From positions 1 through 25,292 of the IMG/VR virus record IMGVR_UViG_3300008516_000146: a stretch of 25,292 nt of DNA; one strand, 5' to 3'. Below are positions 1 through 5,956 of the stretch, in pieces (position 1 is the stretch's first letter; each line of letters opens with the position of its first letter). The translations under genes were made by a program, and so were the position numbers. The notes below the pieces were generated by a model that saw nothing but the letters and a program-made list of their open reading frames with translations, searched no databases and was not told the origin of the DNA. The stretch comes from a virus.

Positions 1-49
1 GTAATTTTTTATAGCTTAGTGTTTTGGGAGTTAGTTCTTTGACGTGTTT

Positions 50-241
50 TTAGTTTCCATAGGCTTCATCCAACATCATCCAACAAACGCCCTCGGAATA
101 GGATGACATATTCAGGGTGCTATCCCAGTTCGTAAATGCCCTCATGAATTTAGTATAATATTCATCTGGAACATTATTCCTGATAAAATCATATACATTA
201 ATTTGATTCTCTTTTTTAAAATTATCTGAATGGATTTTCAT
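50..241 (-). CDS. hypothetical protein, 63 aa, last gene of a leftward operon
   Basis: I do not recognise this protein. It is small, soluble-looking and rich in Asn, Asp and aromatic residues (NVYDFIRNN near the N-terminus, a CWMMLDEAYG stretch near the C-terminus), with no membrane segment or metal motif. Its ATG lies 3 nt after the stop of the next upstream leftward gene (245-418), so it is probably co-transcribed with it. Four small leftward genes follow each other here with gaps of 3, 5 and about 70 nt, as in early or accessory phage operons. The function is unknown; existence as a gene is supported by operon spacing and an intact frame. Confidence 0.55.
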   Translation of the reverse strand: MKIHSDNFKKENQINVYDFIRNNVPDEYYTKFMRAFTNWDSTLNMSSYSEGVCWMMLDEAYGN

Positions 242-244
242 AGC

Positions 245-418
245 TTAATTTTCAGGATATTTAAAACCAAACGCTGCACAATAGGCAGCATTAAAAACAA
301 ATAGAATTCCAAAGGGAATAATTAAAAAATTAACAACTGGTTCACCAATTGAAAAAATGAGAGATAGGGAGATAAAAAGAAGGGTAAAAAATTTGGTGTC
401 GATTTTTAGAGTTTTCAT
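245..418 (-). CDS. small membrane protein, 57 aa
   Basis: An ATG-started leftward frame of 57 residues. After a short basic start (MKTLKIDTKF) there are two hydrophobic stretches, roughly residues 11-22 (TLLFISLSLIF) and 29-50 (VVNFLIIPFGILFVF), separated by SIGEP, so a two-helix inner-membrane protein is likely. It ends with GFKYPEN. It is packed 5 nt after the gene at 424-597 and 3 nt before the gene at 50-241. Its role is unknown; small membrane proteins in phage operons are often holin-like or exclusion factors, but nothing here decides between these. Confidence 0.6.
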   Translation of the reverse strand: MKTLKIDTKFFTLLFISLSLIFSIGEPVVNFLIIPFGILFVFNAAYCAAFGFKYPEN

Positions 419-423
419 GGTTT

Positions 424-597
424 CTATTTGATTAAGTTAACAAAGTCTTTTTTTAAGTATTTAGGCAATGTTTTCAAGTTGTTAGCTATTGGAGAATTAC
501 CTTTGATTTTTGGAGATACATTGAATTGATAGTGGTCTAATGATTCAATAAGCACCTGTATATCTGCCTTAGATAGTGAAATTTTGTATAGTTCCAT
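424..597 (-). CDS. hypothetical protein, 57 aa
   Basis: An ATG-started frame beginning MELYKISLSKADIQVL and ending LKKDFVNLIK. It looks like a small helical soluble protein with alternating Leu/Ile and Lys; no motif is recognised. It stops 5 nt before the start of the membrane-protein gene at 245-418, which suggests one transcript with coupled translation. About 70 nt separate it from the gene at 666-863. The function is unknown. Confidence 0.55.
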   Translation of the reverse strand: MELYKISLSKADIQVLIESLDHYQFNVSPKIKGNSPIANNLKTLPKYLKKDFVNLIK

Positions 598-665
598 AAC
601 TTTATTTTTTAGATTCTTGTTTTTTATTAATAAAATATCCTATTAAAAGGATTAAACCGAAAAGT

Positions 666-863
666 TTAAAATTCAGTGTCGCAAATTTCACAAACTTTAT
701 CTATAAACGTTTCAGACTCCCATCCATTTATATCTAAGTCGCCAAAGATAGAACCTAGATAAAAATAAAATGCGCCGTCTCCATTGTTTTCAGCCTGCAT
801 TTTTAATGCGTCTCGTCTCCATTTGTGAGTTCTGAGATATTCGAAAAATTCAATTTGTTTCAT
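666..863 (-). CDS. hypothetical protein, 65 aa, first gene of the leftward operon
   Basis: A 65-residue frame with a basic N-terminus (MKQIEFFEYLRTHKWRRDAL) and an acidic, aromatic C-terminal half that ends ICDTEF and holds two Cys. I do not recognise it. It is the promoter-proximal leftward gene: a TACATTTT box, matching the Bacteroidota -7 pattern, lies at 883-890 on the same strand, about 20 nt upstream of the ATG. The leader is A/T-rich and has no Shine-Dalgarno sequence, as expected for this phylum. The function is unknown. Confidence 0.6.
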   Translation of the reverse strand: MKQIEFFEYLRTHKWRRDALKMQAENNGDGAFYFYLGSIFGDLDINGWESETFIDKVCEICDTEF

Positions 864-882
864 AACTGTATTATTTAAAATT

Positions 883-937
883 AAAATGTACCTGTAATTA
901 CATCAAAGCATAGAGTCTAATTAAGCTCTTTACAGGT
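883..937 (-). promoter_or_regulatory. leftward -7 box with overlapping inverted repeat
   Basis: On the minus strand TACATTTT (883-890) resembles the Bacteroidota -7 box TAnnTTTG. A perfect 8-bp inverted repeat, ACCTGTAA (890-897) and TTACAGGT (930-937), begins at the last base of that box, and a smaller AGAG/CTCT pairing lies inside. The arms could be an operator for a repressor of the leftward operon or a structured upstream element. No convincing -33 TTTG lies at the usual spacing, so promoter strength is uncertain. Confidence 0.4.
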
Positions 938-1264
938 GAGCCGCAATGTTTTCTTTTGTTTTCACATTACTAGATAATTACCGCTTATCCTTTGCGCTTA
1001 GCGTATTTTTTGGTGCGGTTCGCTTTCCGATTCCCATAAGTTAAAAACCTATGTTTGTTTGCTTTGCAGTAATTAACCCGTAAAAACCGCGCGACCTTGG
1101 CAGGAGTGCCAGACTGAAAGTATTAATAAACTTTCAATAACCAAATATAGTTAATTAATTAATACTGTGCAATAGTTGAGGCGAAAAAGATCAACTATCC
1201 TGGACCATAAACACTAATCAATAACTGTTCTAAGTAACATCTAAAGAAAACAATAACTAAAAAG
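938..1264. other. non-coding, hairpin-rich region upstream of the terminase genes
   Basis: No convincing gene lies here. Four pairings were read by eye: GTGCGGTT (1013-1020) with AACCGCGC (1085-1092, one wobble), TGGCA/TGCCA (1098-1102/1107-1111), TGAAAGT/ACTTTCA (1115-1121/1130-1136), and ATAGTTGA/TCAACTAT (1172-1179/1191-1198). The last three stand in tandem. The region separates leftward and rightward operons and lies a few hundred bases before the small terminase, where phages often keep a pac or cos site. It could be a packaging site, a structured RNA or an operator region; the sequence alone does not decide. Confidence 0.4.
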
Positions 1265-1311
1265 ATTTTCAATAGATTATTTCTATAAGTCAGGAAAATT
1301 TCATATCTTTG
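1265..1311 (+). promoter_or_regulatory. promoter for the small-terminase operon
   Basis: TATCTTTG at 1304-1311 matches the Bacteroidota -7 box TAnnTTTG, with TTTC at 1280-1283 (20-nt spacer) as a near -33 TTTG. A 25-nt A/T-rich motif beginning ATTTTCAATAGATT at 1265 recurs with few changes at 11326 upstream of the portal gene, which suggests a shared late-gene signal. The start site should fall around 1316-1318, at the GTG of the next gene, so the first message may be leaderless. Confidence 0.55.
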
Positions 1312-1316
1312 TATAG

Positions 1317-1496
1317 GTGAGAAATAAAGGGAAAACATATAAACAGGGTAATTTTAAGGACTTTCAGATAACAAAGTCAGGAGCTTTCCAAATCAAAAGC
1401 TTCCCGGCGCGAATAGAACTATACAACAAAGCTATATTGTATAAACTGTCAACATTCTCAATAAATGAATTATATTTTGAAACAATACTAAACTAA
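1317..1496 (+). CDS. hypothetical basic protein, 59 aa, GTG start
   Basis: A frame beginning with GTG and running to TAA immediately before the ATG of the next gene. It starts (M)RNKGKTYKQGNFKDFQ, continues with IKSFPARIELYNKA and ends in an Ile/Leu/Phe-rich helix-like segment. I do not recognise it. Support comes from protein-like composition, zero-gap junction with the 1497 gene, and a promoter whose predicted start lies at the GTG itself. There is no room for a leader, so translation would be leaderless. An alternative is that this is an untranslated leader that is open by chance. Confidence 0.45.
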   Translation: MRNKGKTYKQGNFKDFQITKSGAFQIKSFPARIELYNKAILYKLSTFSINELYFETILN

Positions 1497-1649
1497 ATGA
1501 ATTCAAACCAAAATATAACAAATAGCCTGATAAGCTCAGTTAGTTGGAAACAAAAAGAAGATTACAGAAAAGAGTTGGAAGGATTAAAAGCAAAAGTAAA
1601 GGAACTACACAAGAAACTAGGGATAAAAGAATCAGACTTGAAAGAATAA
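1497..1649 (+). CDS. small coiled-coil protein, 50 aa, upstream of TerS
   Basis: An ATG-started frame of 50 residues. The N-terminal third is Asn/Ser-rich (MNSNQNITNSLISSVSWKQ). The rest is a charged heptad-like helix (LEGLKAKVKELHKKLGIKE), probably a short coiled coil. Its stop overlaps the ATG of the small terminase as TAATG at 1647-1651, the same coupling used at the TerL start. This overlap sets the TerS start and argues that this is a real gene. The position before TerS suggests a DNA-packaging accessory or regulator, but no family is recognised. Confidence 0.6.
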   Translation: MNSNQNITNSLISSVSWKQKEDYRKELEGLKAKVKELHKKLGIKESDLKE

Positions 1650-2323
1650 TGAAACAACCAAAACAAAAACATAAAACCCAAGGCAATAGAGGAGACCACA
1701 CCTACTTAAAAGGAAATAACTTCTGGAAGCTCAGAGAAAGCTCAGGAAGAAAGCCATTATTTAGTCACCCTTCTGAATTATGGAATTTAGCACAAGAATA
1801 TTTCGAGTATGCTTTCAAACGTACATGGGATAAACAAGAATGGGTTGGAAAAGATGGAATAGAAGTATCAAGAAAAATGTTACTACCTTTCAGCAAGGAA
1901 GCTATGTGCAACTATATAGGTATTACAGTTCATTCATTTAATAACTATAAACAAAAAAAAGGGAAACATCTGCAGGAACACGAAACAAATGAAAATAATA
2001 TCTCAAACACCAATGAAATAGGGATAATTGAAGCCCAAAACGAAATAGATTTTTTTCACATTTGCACACGTATAGAGCAAATTATTTTTCAGCAACAGTA
2101 CGAAGGCGCGACCGTTGGAGTCTATAATGCCAACATCGTAGCCCGTAAACTGGGGCTTACTGATAAGCAGGATATAACAAGTGGTGGCAAAGAGATAAAC
2201 AGGCTTACAGGCGTTAAAGTTGAATTACCTGAGGGAATGAGCTTGGAGCACATAGAGGATGCTAATGTAATCGAGGAGGTTACTGATAGATCAGGTATGG
2301 AAGTTAAAAAGAATGTAAGTTGA
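1649..2323 (+). CDS. terminase small subunit (DNA-packaging protein)
   Basis: Small subunit of the packaging motor: it recognises the packaging site and hands DNA to the large subunit. The 224-residue product has a basic N-terminus, then GNNFWKLRESSGRKPLFSHP, a short helical region (LWNLAQEYFEYAF), a helix-turn-helix-like stretch (FSKEAMCNYIGITVHSFNNYK), and a C-terminal core with IEQIIFQQQYEGATVGVYNA followed by ANIVARKLGLTDKQD. The last block is typical of small terminases of Bacteroidota phages as I know them. The ATG at 1649 is preferred over an in-frame TTG at 1544 because it overlaps the preceding stop and the upstream bases encode another protein. A terminator follows, so TerS is separated from TerL by about 4 kb. 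Confidence 0.82.
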   Translation: MKQPKQKHKTQGNRGDHTYLKGNNFWKLRESSGRKPLFSHPSELWNLAQEYFEYAFKRTWDKQEWVGKDGIEVSRKMLLPFSKEAMCNYIGITVHSFNNYKQKKGKHLQEHETNENNISNTNEIGIIEAQNEIDFFHICTRIEQIIFQQQYEGATVGVYNANIVARKLGLTDKQDITSGGKEINRLTGVKVELPEGMSLEHIEDANVIEEVTDRSGMEVKKNVS

Positions 2324-2347
2324 TTTAGTTTTGTAGTTTTTGTTTTG

Positions 2348-2378
2348 AACCCGTTTATTAAGTTAGGCGGGTTTTTTT
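2348..2378 (+). terminator. rho-independent terminator after TerS
   Basis: The arms AACCCG (2348-2353) and CGGGTT (2368-2373) form a 6-bp stem with a 14-nt loop, and a run of T (2372-2378) follows directly. It lies 25 nt after the TerS stop and would end the 1317-2323 transcript. Confidence 0.75.
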
Positions 2379-3006
2379 GTTTAGTTCCTGACACATAGGC
2401 ACATAACTTTTAGTTATTTTCAGTCTATAATATAAACAGTATGATAAATGTTAGATTTATACCAACATCCAGAATATGCCGGTTTCTGGTTGTATCCACC
2501 CCGTGCAATACCCTGACTAACTACCTGATAACTAAGCGTGTGCGAAATCGTAAGTAAATCAAATATAATTTATTGTTAAGGACTTTGTGGCAGTCTCTTA
2601 ATCACTATGTTGCAGCGTATTAGGCGTATTTAGGTATAAAGTGAACAGGGTTGGTAAATTGAGTATGTCTATTAATCCTGACCACATAACAAGCCAATAG
2701 AATTAAATATGTTATTCTTAATTGATCGGTTGGTACACTGGAGCATAATCCTATTTAACAGAATAACAATTATAAGACAAAGTGTTGATTTTCAAATAAA
2801 TAAGGGGGTATCTCTTACAGTTTGATATTAATGGTTTGCTGTCTATCCATAATAGCATATCAAGAAGGCATGCACACTAGAAATAAGATACTGGCTACAA
2901 ATAGACCCCCTATACACCTAGAACGGCAAGGCTATAACGATCAATACCATCACTGAAATAATCCTACCCATTTTTTAGTTTCTATGGTTTTTTGATGGAA
3001 AATGCT
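2379..3006. other. long non-coding stretch with nested inverted repeats
   Basis: About 630 nt without a convincing gene. Between 2803 and 2911 nested pairings can be read: AGGGGGT (2803-2809) with ACCCCCT (2905-2911), GTATCT (2808-2813) with AGATAC (2886-2891), and TTGATAT (2822-2828) with ATATCAA (2857-2863). These would form a branched RNA of about 110 nt. No tRNA T-arm, CRISPR repeat or known riboswitch core is recognised. Since a truncated homing endonuclease gene follows, the stretch could be the remains of a mobile intron-like element, a packaging site, or an unknown ncRNA. Confidence 0.4.
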
Positions 3007-3070
3007 TATATTTGTATAGGGATAGTCTGGGGTCATGTCCAGATGAAAGCGGAAGTACTGACCGTTTCCC
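3007..3070 (+). promoter_or_regulatory. promoter and structured 5' leader before the truncated HNH gene
   Basis: TATATTTG at 3007-3014 matches the Bacteroidota -7 box and is followed by TATAGG, as at the 1304 promoter (the two share TTTGTATAGG). A transcript starting near 3019 would begin GGGA, which pairs with TCCC at 3067-3070. This encloses two hairpins, TCTGG/CCAGA and CGG/CCG, giving a three-way junction. The -33 element is weak. The fold may be a leader structure or part of an old intron core. Confidence 0.4.
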
Positions 3071-3103
3071 GATTTCTTTCAGTATAGTTTAATAAAAAGT
3101 ACA

Positions 3104-3376
3104 ATGAGTGAAATTTGGAATGATATTGATGGATTTGCTGGTTATTACCAGATAAGTAGTATTGGGCGAGTTAAAAGTATGTATCGTACATTTGGAGGCA
3201 GAACTATCAAAGAGAGAATACTGGCAACCAAAACGGGTAAGGGTGGTTATTTATGGGTTACGCTGTGTAAAAATGGAGACATGTCCTATTTTATGATTCA
3301 TAGGCTAGTGGCGTGTGTATTTATTCCTAATCCAGAGAATAATCAGAACTTACGATTGTATAGATTTAGTCTATAA
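3104..3376 (+). pseudogene. truncated NUMOD4-type HNH homing endonuclease
   Basis: The N-terminus carries a clear NUMOD4 DNA-binding module (EIWNDIDGFAGYYQISSIGRVKS, given here as WxDIxGFxGYYQIS-GRVKS). A linker and the start of an HNH region follow (GGYLWVTL, then IHRLVACVFIPNPENN). In intact relatives the next residues supply the catalytic His-Asn-His (of the type NHIDGN...N). Here the frame runs into an unrelated LRLYRFSL tail and stops at 90 aa, and neither other forward frame restores the motif. It is therefore a remnant without a nuclease centre. It may still bind DNA. It points to past homing activity next to the terminase genes. Confidence 0.75.
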
Positions 3377-3425
3377 TGGCTTAAATGGGCTTTGAAGTGA
3401 CCTTAAAATGGTTTATATTTACTGC

Positions 3426-3773
3426 ATGAAGAAAACAATGAAGATTCCGATCTACTTTGGTGATTTAACGATTTATCAAGTTGAGGATTTGAAAGAGATT
3501 CAAAAGAGTCATGGATTAATGGACATGCATGGTTTTGAGGCATGTTCTTTCAGGGATCACGACAAGGGTGGTTATTCGAAGTATTTTATTGGATTCACGA
3601 TGGATTGTAATAGTAGGATGATTGCCCACGAGTGTTTACATTTGCTTGCTTTGATATTTGAAGATCGTGGAATAATGCTTGAAATCGAGAATGATGAGCC
3701 TCAATGTTACTTTTTGGGGTGGATGGTTGGGATGTGCCACAAATACCTAAAGGTTGACGATTCTGCACTTTGA
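3426..3773 (+). CDS. putative zinc metallopeptidase-like phage protein
   Basis: A 115-residue protein with a zincin-type HExxH motif inside MIAHECLHLLALIF and a downstream acidic segment ENDEPQCYFLGWMVG, whose Glu could be the third zinc ligand. Small proteins with this arrangement (HExxH, then E..aYl.G) are frequent in phage accessory regions, and their substrates are generally unknown. The N-terminus (MKIPIYFGDLTIYQVEDL) is a plain beta-strand pattern. In-frame ATGs exist at 3408, 3426 and 3438; 3426 is a middle choice and the true start is open. It lies between the truncated HNH and a gene of unknown function. Peptidase activity is an inference from the motif. Confidence 0.6.
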   Translation: MKKTMKIPIYFGDLTIYQVEDLKEIQKSHGLMDMHGFEACSFRDHDKGGYSKYFIGFTMDCNSRMIAHECLHLLALIFEDRGIMLEIENDEPQCYFLGWMVGMCHKYLKVDDSAL

Positions 3774-3942
3774 AAATTCTCCCCTGAAAAATTTGAGGCT
3801 CTATGGCGGATTTGGTGAAATGCTGAAAAAAAAATCGAGCCTTCGGCTGTAGTGGTTATTTTTGGGGCGTTGGTGTTGTTTAGCATGTTTGAATTATTGT
3901 GAGTGTATTTTTGGTTTTGTATATTGCGGTATAAATAAAGAT

Positions 3943-4278
3943 ATGGGAAAAGACGATATTGAAATGGTTGTGTTATTCGCAAAAAGAATAAAGATAAGGA
4001 TAGATAGAATCCAGAGTAAGTTTGGATACTACTCAATTCTCGATTTTATAGACCACGATGCTACACGCATATTGGAACTTACTAAGGGAGAGTTTGACGC
4101 TACGATAAATAGCAACACCACTATCACCGAGGTTATGCCGACATATTCTACAGAAGACGTTAATCAAATTATGTTAGATTGTATAAACGCATCACTCACT
4201 CACATGTACAATAAGCAAGACCCAAGGCATTTGGACATTAGGTTTAATAACATTAGCAAGAAATGGCGTTTAAAATAA
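3943..4278 (+). CDS. hypothetical protein, 111 aa
   Basis: A protein starting MGKDDIEMVVLFAKRIKIRI and ending NNISKKWRLK, with mixed helical character and no membrane segment. I do not recognise a family. The frame is open further upstream to a TTG at 3862, but that extension is Cys/Trp-rich and not protein-like, so the ATG at 3943, preceded by an A/T-rich leader, is chosen. The stop is followed after 3 nt by the next small gene. It belongs to the accessory run between the two terminase genes; the function is unknown. Confidence 0.55.
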   Translation: MGKDDIEMVVLFAKRIKIRIDRIQSKFGYYSILDFIDHDATRILELTKGEFDATINSNTTITEVMPTYSTEDVNQIMLDCINASLTHMYNKQDPRHLDIRFNNISKKWRLK

Positions 4279-4281
4279 ACC

Positions 4282-4428
4282 ATGAGTAACTTTTGGCTAA
4301 TGATAATTTTTACAGTCCTTGCTGGATTCTTCACAATAAAAGGATACATAGACGACAATTGGTATTGGTGCTGTATTGGTGCTGTATTTATCGTAGCAGC
4401 AAGTGTAATGTGGTTTATTGTGCATTGA
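4282..4428 (+). CDS. small two-helix membrane protein, 48 aa
   Basis: A short ATG-started frame reading MSNFWLMIIFTVLAGFFTIK, a polar turn GYIDDNWYWCC, then IGAVFIVAASVMWFIVH. Two hydrophobic stretches of about 16 residues, joined by an acidic turn, predict a hairpin in the inner membrane. It starts 3 nt after the upstream stop, which supports co-translation. The size and topology fit a holin-like or superinfection-related peptide, but no lysis gene is visible nearby, so this stays speculative. Confidence 0.5.
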   Translation: MSNFWLMIIFTVLAGFFTIKGYIDDNWYWCCIGAVFIVAASVMWFIVH

Positions 4429-4447
4429 TGCCAGATGAAATTATTAT

Positions 4448-4945
4448 ATGAGTAAATATGACAAAATAGCCAAGGCAAAAAAAAACAAAAATATGAAACT
4501 TTACAAAATTACAGCAGAAATGATTATAGAACACAATAAAGAAATGGAACGACTACACAAAGATTTAAAAATAGGTGTAACAACGGAAGAGTTTGAAGAA
4601 ATTGCAAAAGATGCTATACTGTTTGTAGATAACGGTGGGCTGGAAAAGCTTTCACACAAGAACGCAGCATTACCTATCGTTACCGTTTCATTGCCTTCTG
4701 ACAATGAAATTGAGAAGCGGGCAGAAAAGGAAGTCAATTATTGTGTTGAACTTGGGATAGACCCGGAATCACTATATGAACAACAAGGATTTGAAAAAGG
4801 AGCTAAATGGATGCGTGATTTAATCGGATATGACAACGATAATACAGTACAAAGTAACCAGTTCACCGCCGAGGAAGTTGCCAATAAACTTGATGACTTT
4901 TTGGAATTGGACGAAGCTAGAGAATGGTTCAGGGAGAATGGGTAA
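4448..4945 (+). CDS. hypothetical charged protein, 165 aa
   Basis: A strongly charged, helical protein with a Lys-rich start (MSKYDKIAKAKKNKNMKLYK), a central helix-rich part (EEFEEIAKDAILFVDNGG) and an acidic C-terminus (LDDFLELDEAREWFRENG). A GFEKGAKWMRDLI segment near residues 119-131 resembles short motifs common in uncharacterised phage proteins. An alternative start at 4493 (MKLYKITAEM) would remove the Lys-rich leader. No catalytic motif is seen. It belongs to the accessory gene run before TerL; the function is unknown. Confidence 0.6.
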   Translation: MSKYDKIAKAKKNKNMKLYKITAEMIIEHNKEMERLHKDLKIGVTTEEFEEIAKDAILFVDNGGLEKLSHKNAALPIVTVSLPSDNEIEKRAEKEVNYCVELGIDPESLYEQQGFEKGAKWMRDLIGYDNDNTVQSNQFTAEEVANKLDDFLELDEAREWFRENG

Positions 4946-5120
4946 GCTTTCCATGACGGATATCGTATGGAAACTGGTTTGAATAAGAATAGTAGGCAAA
5001 ACAACGCTGAAAAAACTTAGATTAACCGCAAAGATTGAAAATAGAATTAAAATTAATTATAAACCACAGACTGCCTATTATTTTATTTATTGTTAGGTAT
5101 CTGTAAAAAATAAAAAAGCG

Positions 5121-5319
5121 ATGGGTAAAATTATTTTAAAAAAAAGACTGGGTTATACCAGCAGGAACAGTATTTGAAAACTGCGATGATTTAACAGTAC
5201 AATTTGCATCAGATAATTTTGAGGCTATGCAAGGAACTGGAAAAGATGGAGTGATAACAATTTATATTGATAAAGGGACAAGTGAAGATAAGCCAGACCA
5301 ATTTGAATACGTGGAGTAG
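5121..5319 (+). pseudogene. small gene broken by an indel in an A8 tract
   Basis: ATG at 5121 reads MGKIILKKRLGYTSRNSI and stops. One nucleotide away, from 5140, an open frame gives KDWVIPAGTVFENCDDLTV, continues through FEAMQGTGKDGVITIYIDKG and ends QFEYVE at TAG 5317-5319. Removing one A from the A8 run (5138-5145) joins ATG and body into a coherent 65-residue protein, MGKIILKKDWVIPAG and so on. So the gene is a real mutation, a homopolymer sequencing error, or a case of transcriptional slippage on A8. The family is not recognised. Confidence 0.6.
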
Positions 5320-5359
5320 GCTTTTATTTTTTATTGTGCCAACATGGAAATAAAAACAA

Positions 5360-5560
5360 ATGAACAAAACTAAAAAAGCAGTAAAATCTTTCCGGTCTAA
5401 AGCAAAAGAGAACGGAATGAAAAAGAAGACCATCAATAAGATAGTTGAATCTATCTTGGAGGCAAGTATTGAACTTGAATTACATCCAGATGAATGTTTT
5501 GGAGTGTTTTTGGCTTTGGAGCAAATGATAGAGAGGGACGTACAACAAAAAGACATTTAA
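5360..5560 (+). CDS. hypothetical protein, 66 aa
   Basis: A short protein with a very basic N-terminal third (MNKTKKAVKSFRSKAKENGM, then KKK) and an acidic helical remainder (ILEASIELELHPDECFGVFL, then ALEQMIERD). The charge split resembles small nucleic-acid-binding or regulatory phage proteins, but there is no specific motif. It ends in TAA at 5558-5560, and the next gene lies in the same frame directly downstream. The function is unknown. Confidence 0.55.
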   Translation: MNKTKKAVKSFRSKAKENGMKKKTINKIVESILEASIELELHPDECFGVFLALEQMIERDVQQKDI

Positions 5561-5605
5561 ACTATAAAGCTAAACGAAGATCAAATAAACGCAGTAGTAG
5601 ATTGG

Positions 5606-5956
5606 ATGAGGGAGTTTTACCAATTGAAAAACGGAGAAATACAGATGAGATTCAAAGAGGATTTTGGGAATAATAAGACTGCTACGGCTAGATTTGTAGA
5701 CACACAGCAATTAAAAAGCGATTCAAAGTCAACGTTATTAGACTTAACCTTACAATATTCAAACCGCAATAGCGACAATAAATCAAAAAGAGACTTACTC
5801 GAAAAGATAAAATTACTAACGAAAGCAATAGAAGTAAATGAGCAGATAACTACATCAAATGGGAATGAAGATGTAATTGTAAATTTGGAAGGATTATATG
5901 ATATAAATATTTGCCAAAAATGCAAAGATATTGATATCAAGGACAATGAAAAATAG
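5606..5956 (+). CDS. hypothetical protein, 116 aa or slightly longer
   Basis: From ATG 5606 the product begins MREFYQLKNGEIQMRFKEDF and ends with a CxxC pair in NICQKCKDIDIKDNEK. The frame is open back to the stop of the preceding gene, and the extra codons from 5567 read KLNEDQINAVVDW, which looks like genuine protein and flows into MREFY. The true start may be a non-canonical ATA at 5564, or an ATG may have been lost. The 3' end overlaps the next gene by 11 nt. It belongs to the accessory run before TerL; the function is unknown. Confidence 0.5.
   Translation: MREFYQLKNGEIQMRFKEDFGNNKTATARFVDTQQLKSDSKSTLLDLTLQYSNRNSDNKSKRDLLEKIKLLTKAIEVNEQITTSNGNEDVIVNLEGLYDINICQKCKDIDIKDNEK

Noticed and set aside
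946-1044. A 32-codon rightward frame starting MFSFVFTLLDNYR
   Set aside because: It is short, lies in the hairpin-rich region, has no promoter or coupling to a neighbour, and covers one arm of the predicted pairing.
2448-2516. A 22-codon frame reading MLDLYQHPEYAGFWLYPPRA
   Set aside because: It looks protein-like but is too short and isolated in a gene-free stretch; no continuation in another frame was found.
2720-2780. tRNA-like GGTTGGTA stretch
   Set aside because: No acceptor stem or T-arm (GGTTCGA type) can be paired with it.
3790-3855. AGGCTC/GAGCCT inverted repeat and AGCCTTCGGCT hairpin as a terminator
   Set aside because: The small stem is only 4 bp and no T-run follows directly; the larger pairing has a loop of about 40 nt.
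3862-3942. Upstream TTG extension of the 3943 gene
   Set aside because: The added residues are Cys/Trp-rich and unlike the rest; ATG 3943 has a typical leader.
4938-5096. A frame MGKLSMTDIVWKLV interrupted by TGA at 4980-4982 and then open for 37 more codons
   Set aside because: It could be a pseudogene with a nonsense mutation, but the part after the stop is of ordinary A/T-rich composition and no family is recognised; too weak to call.
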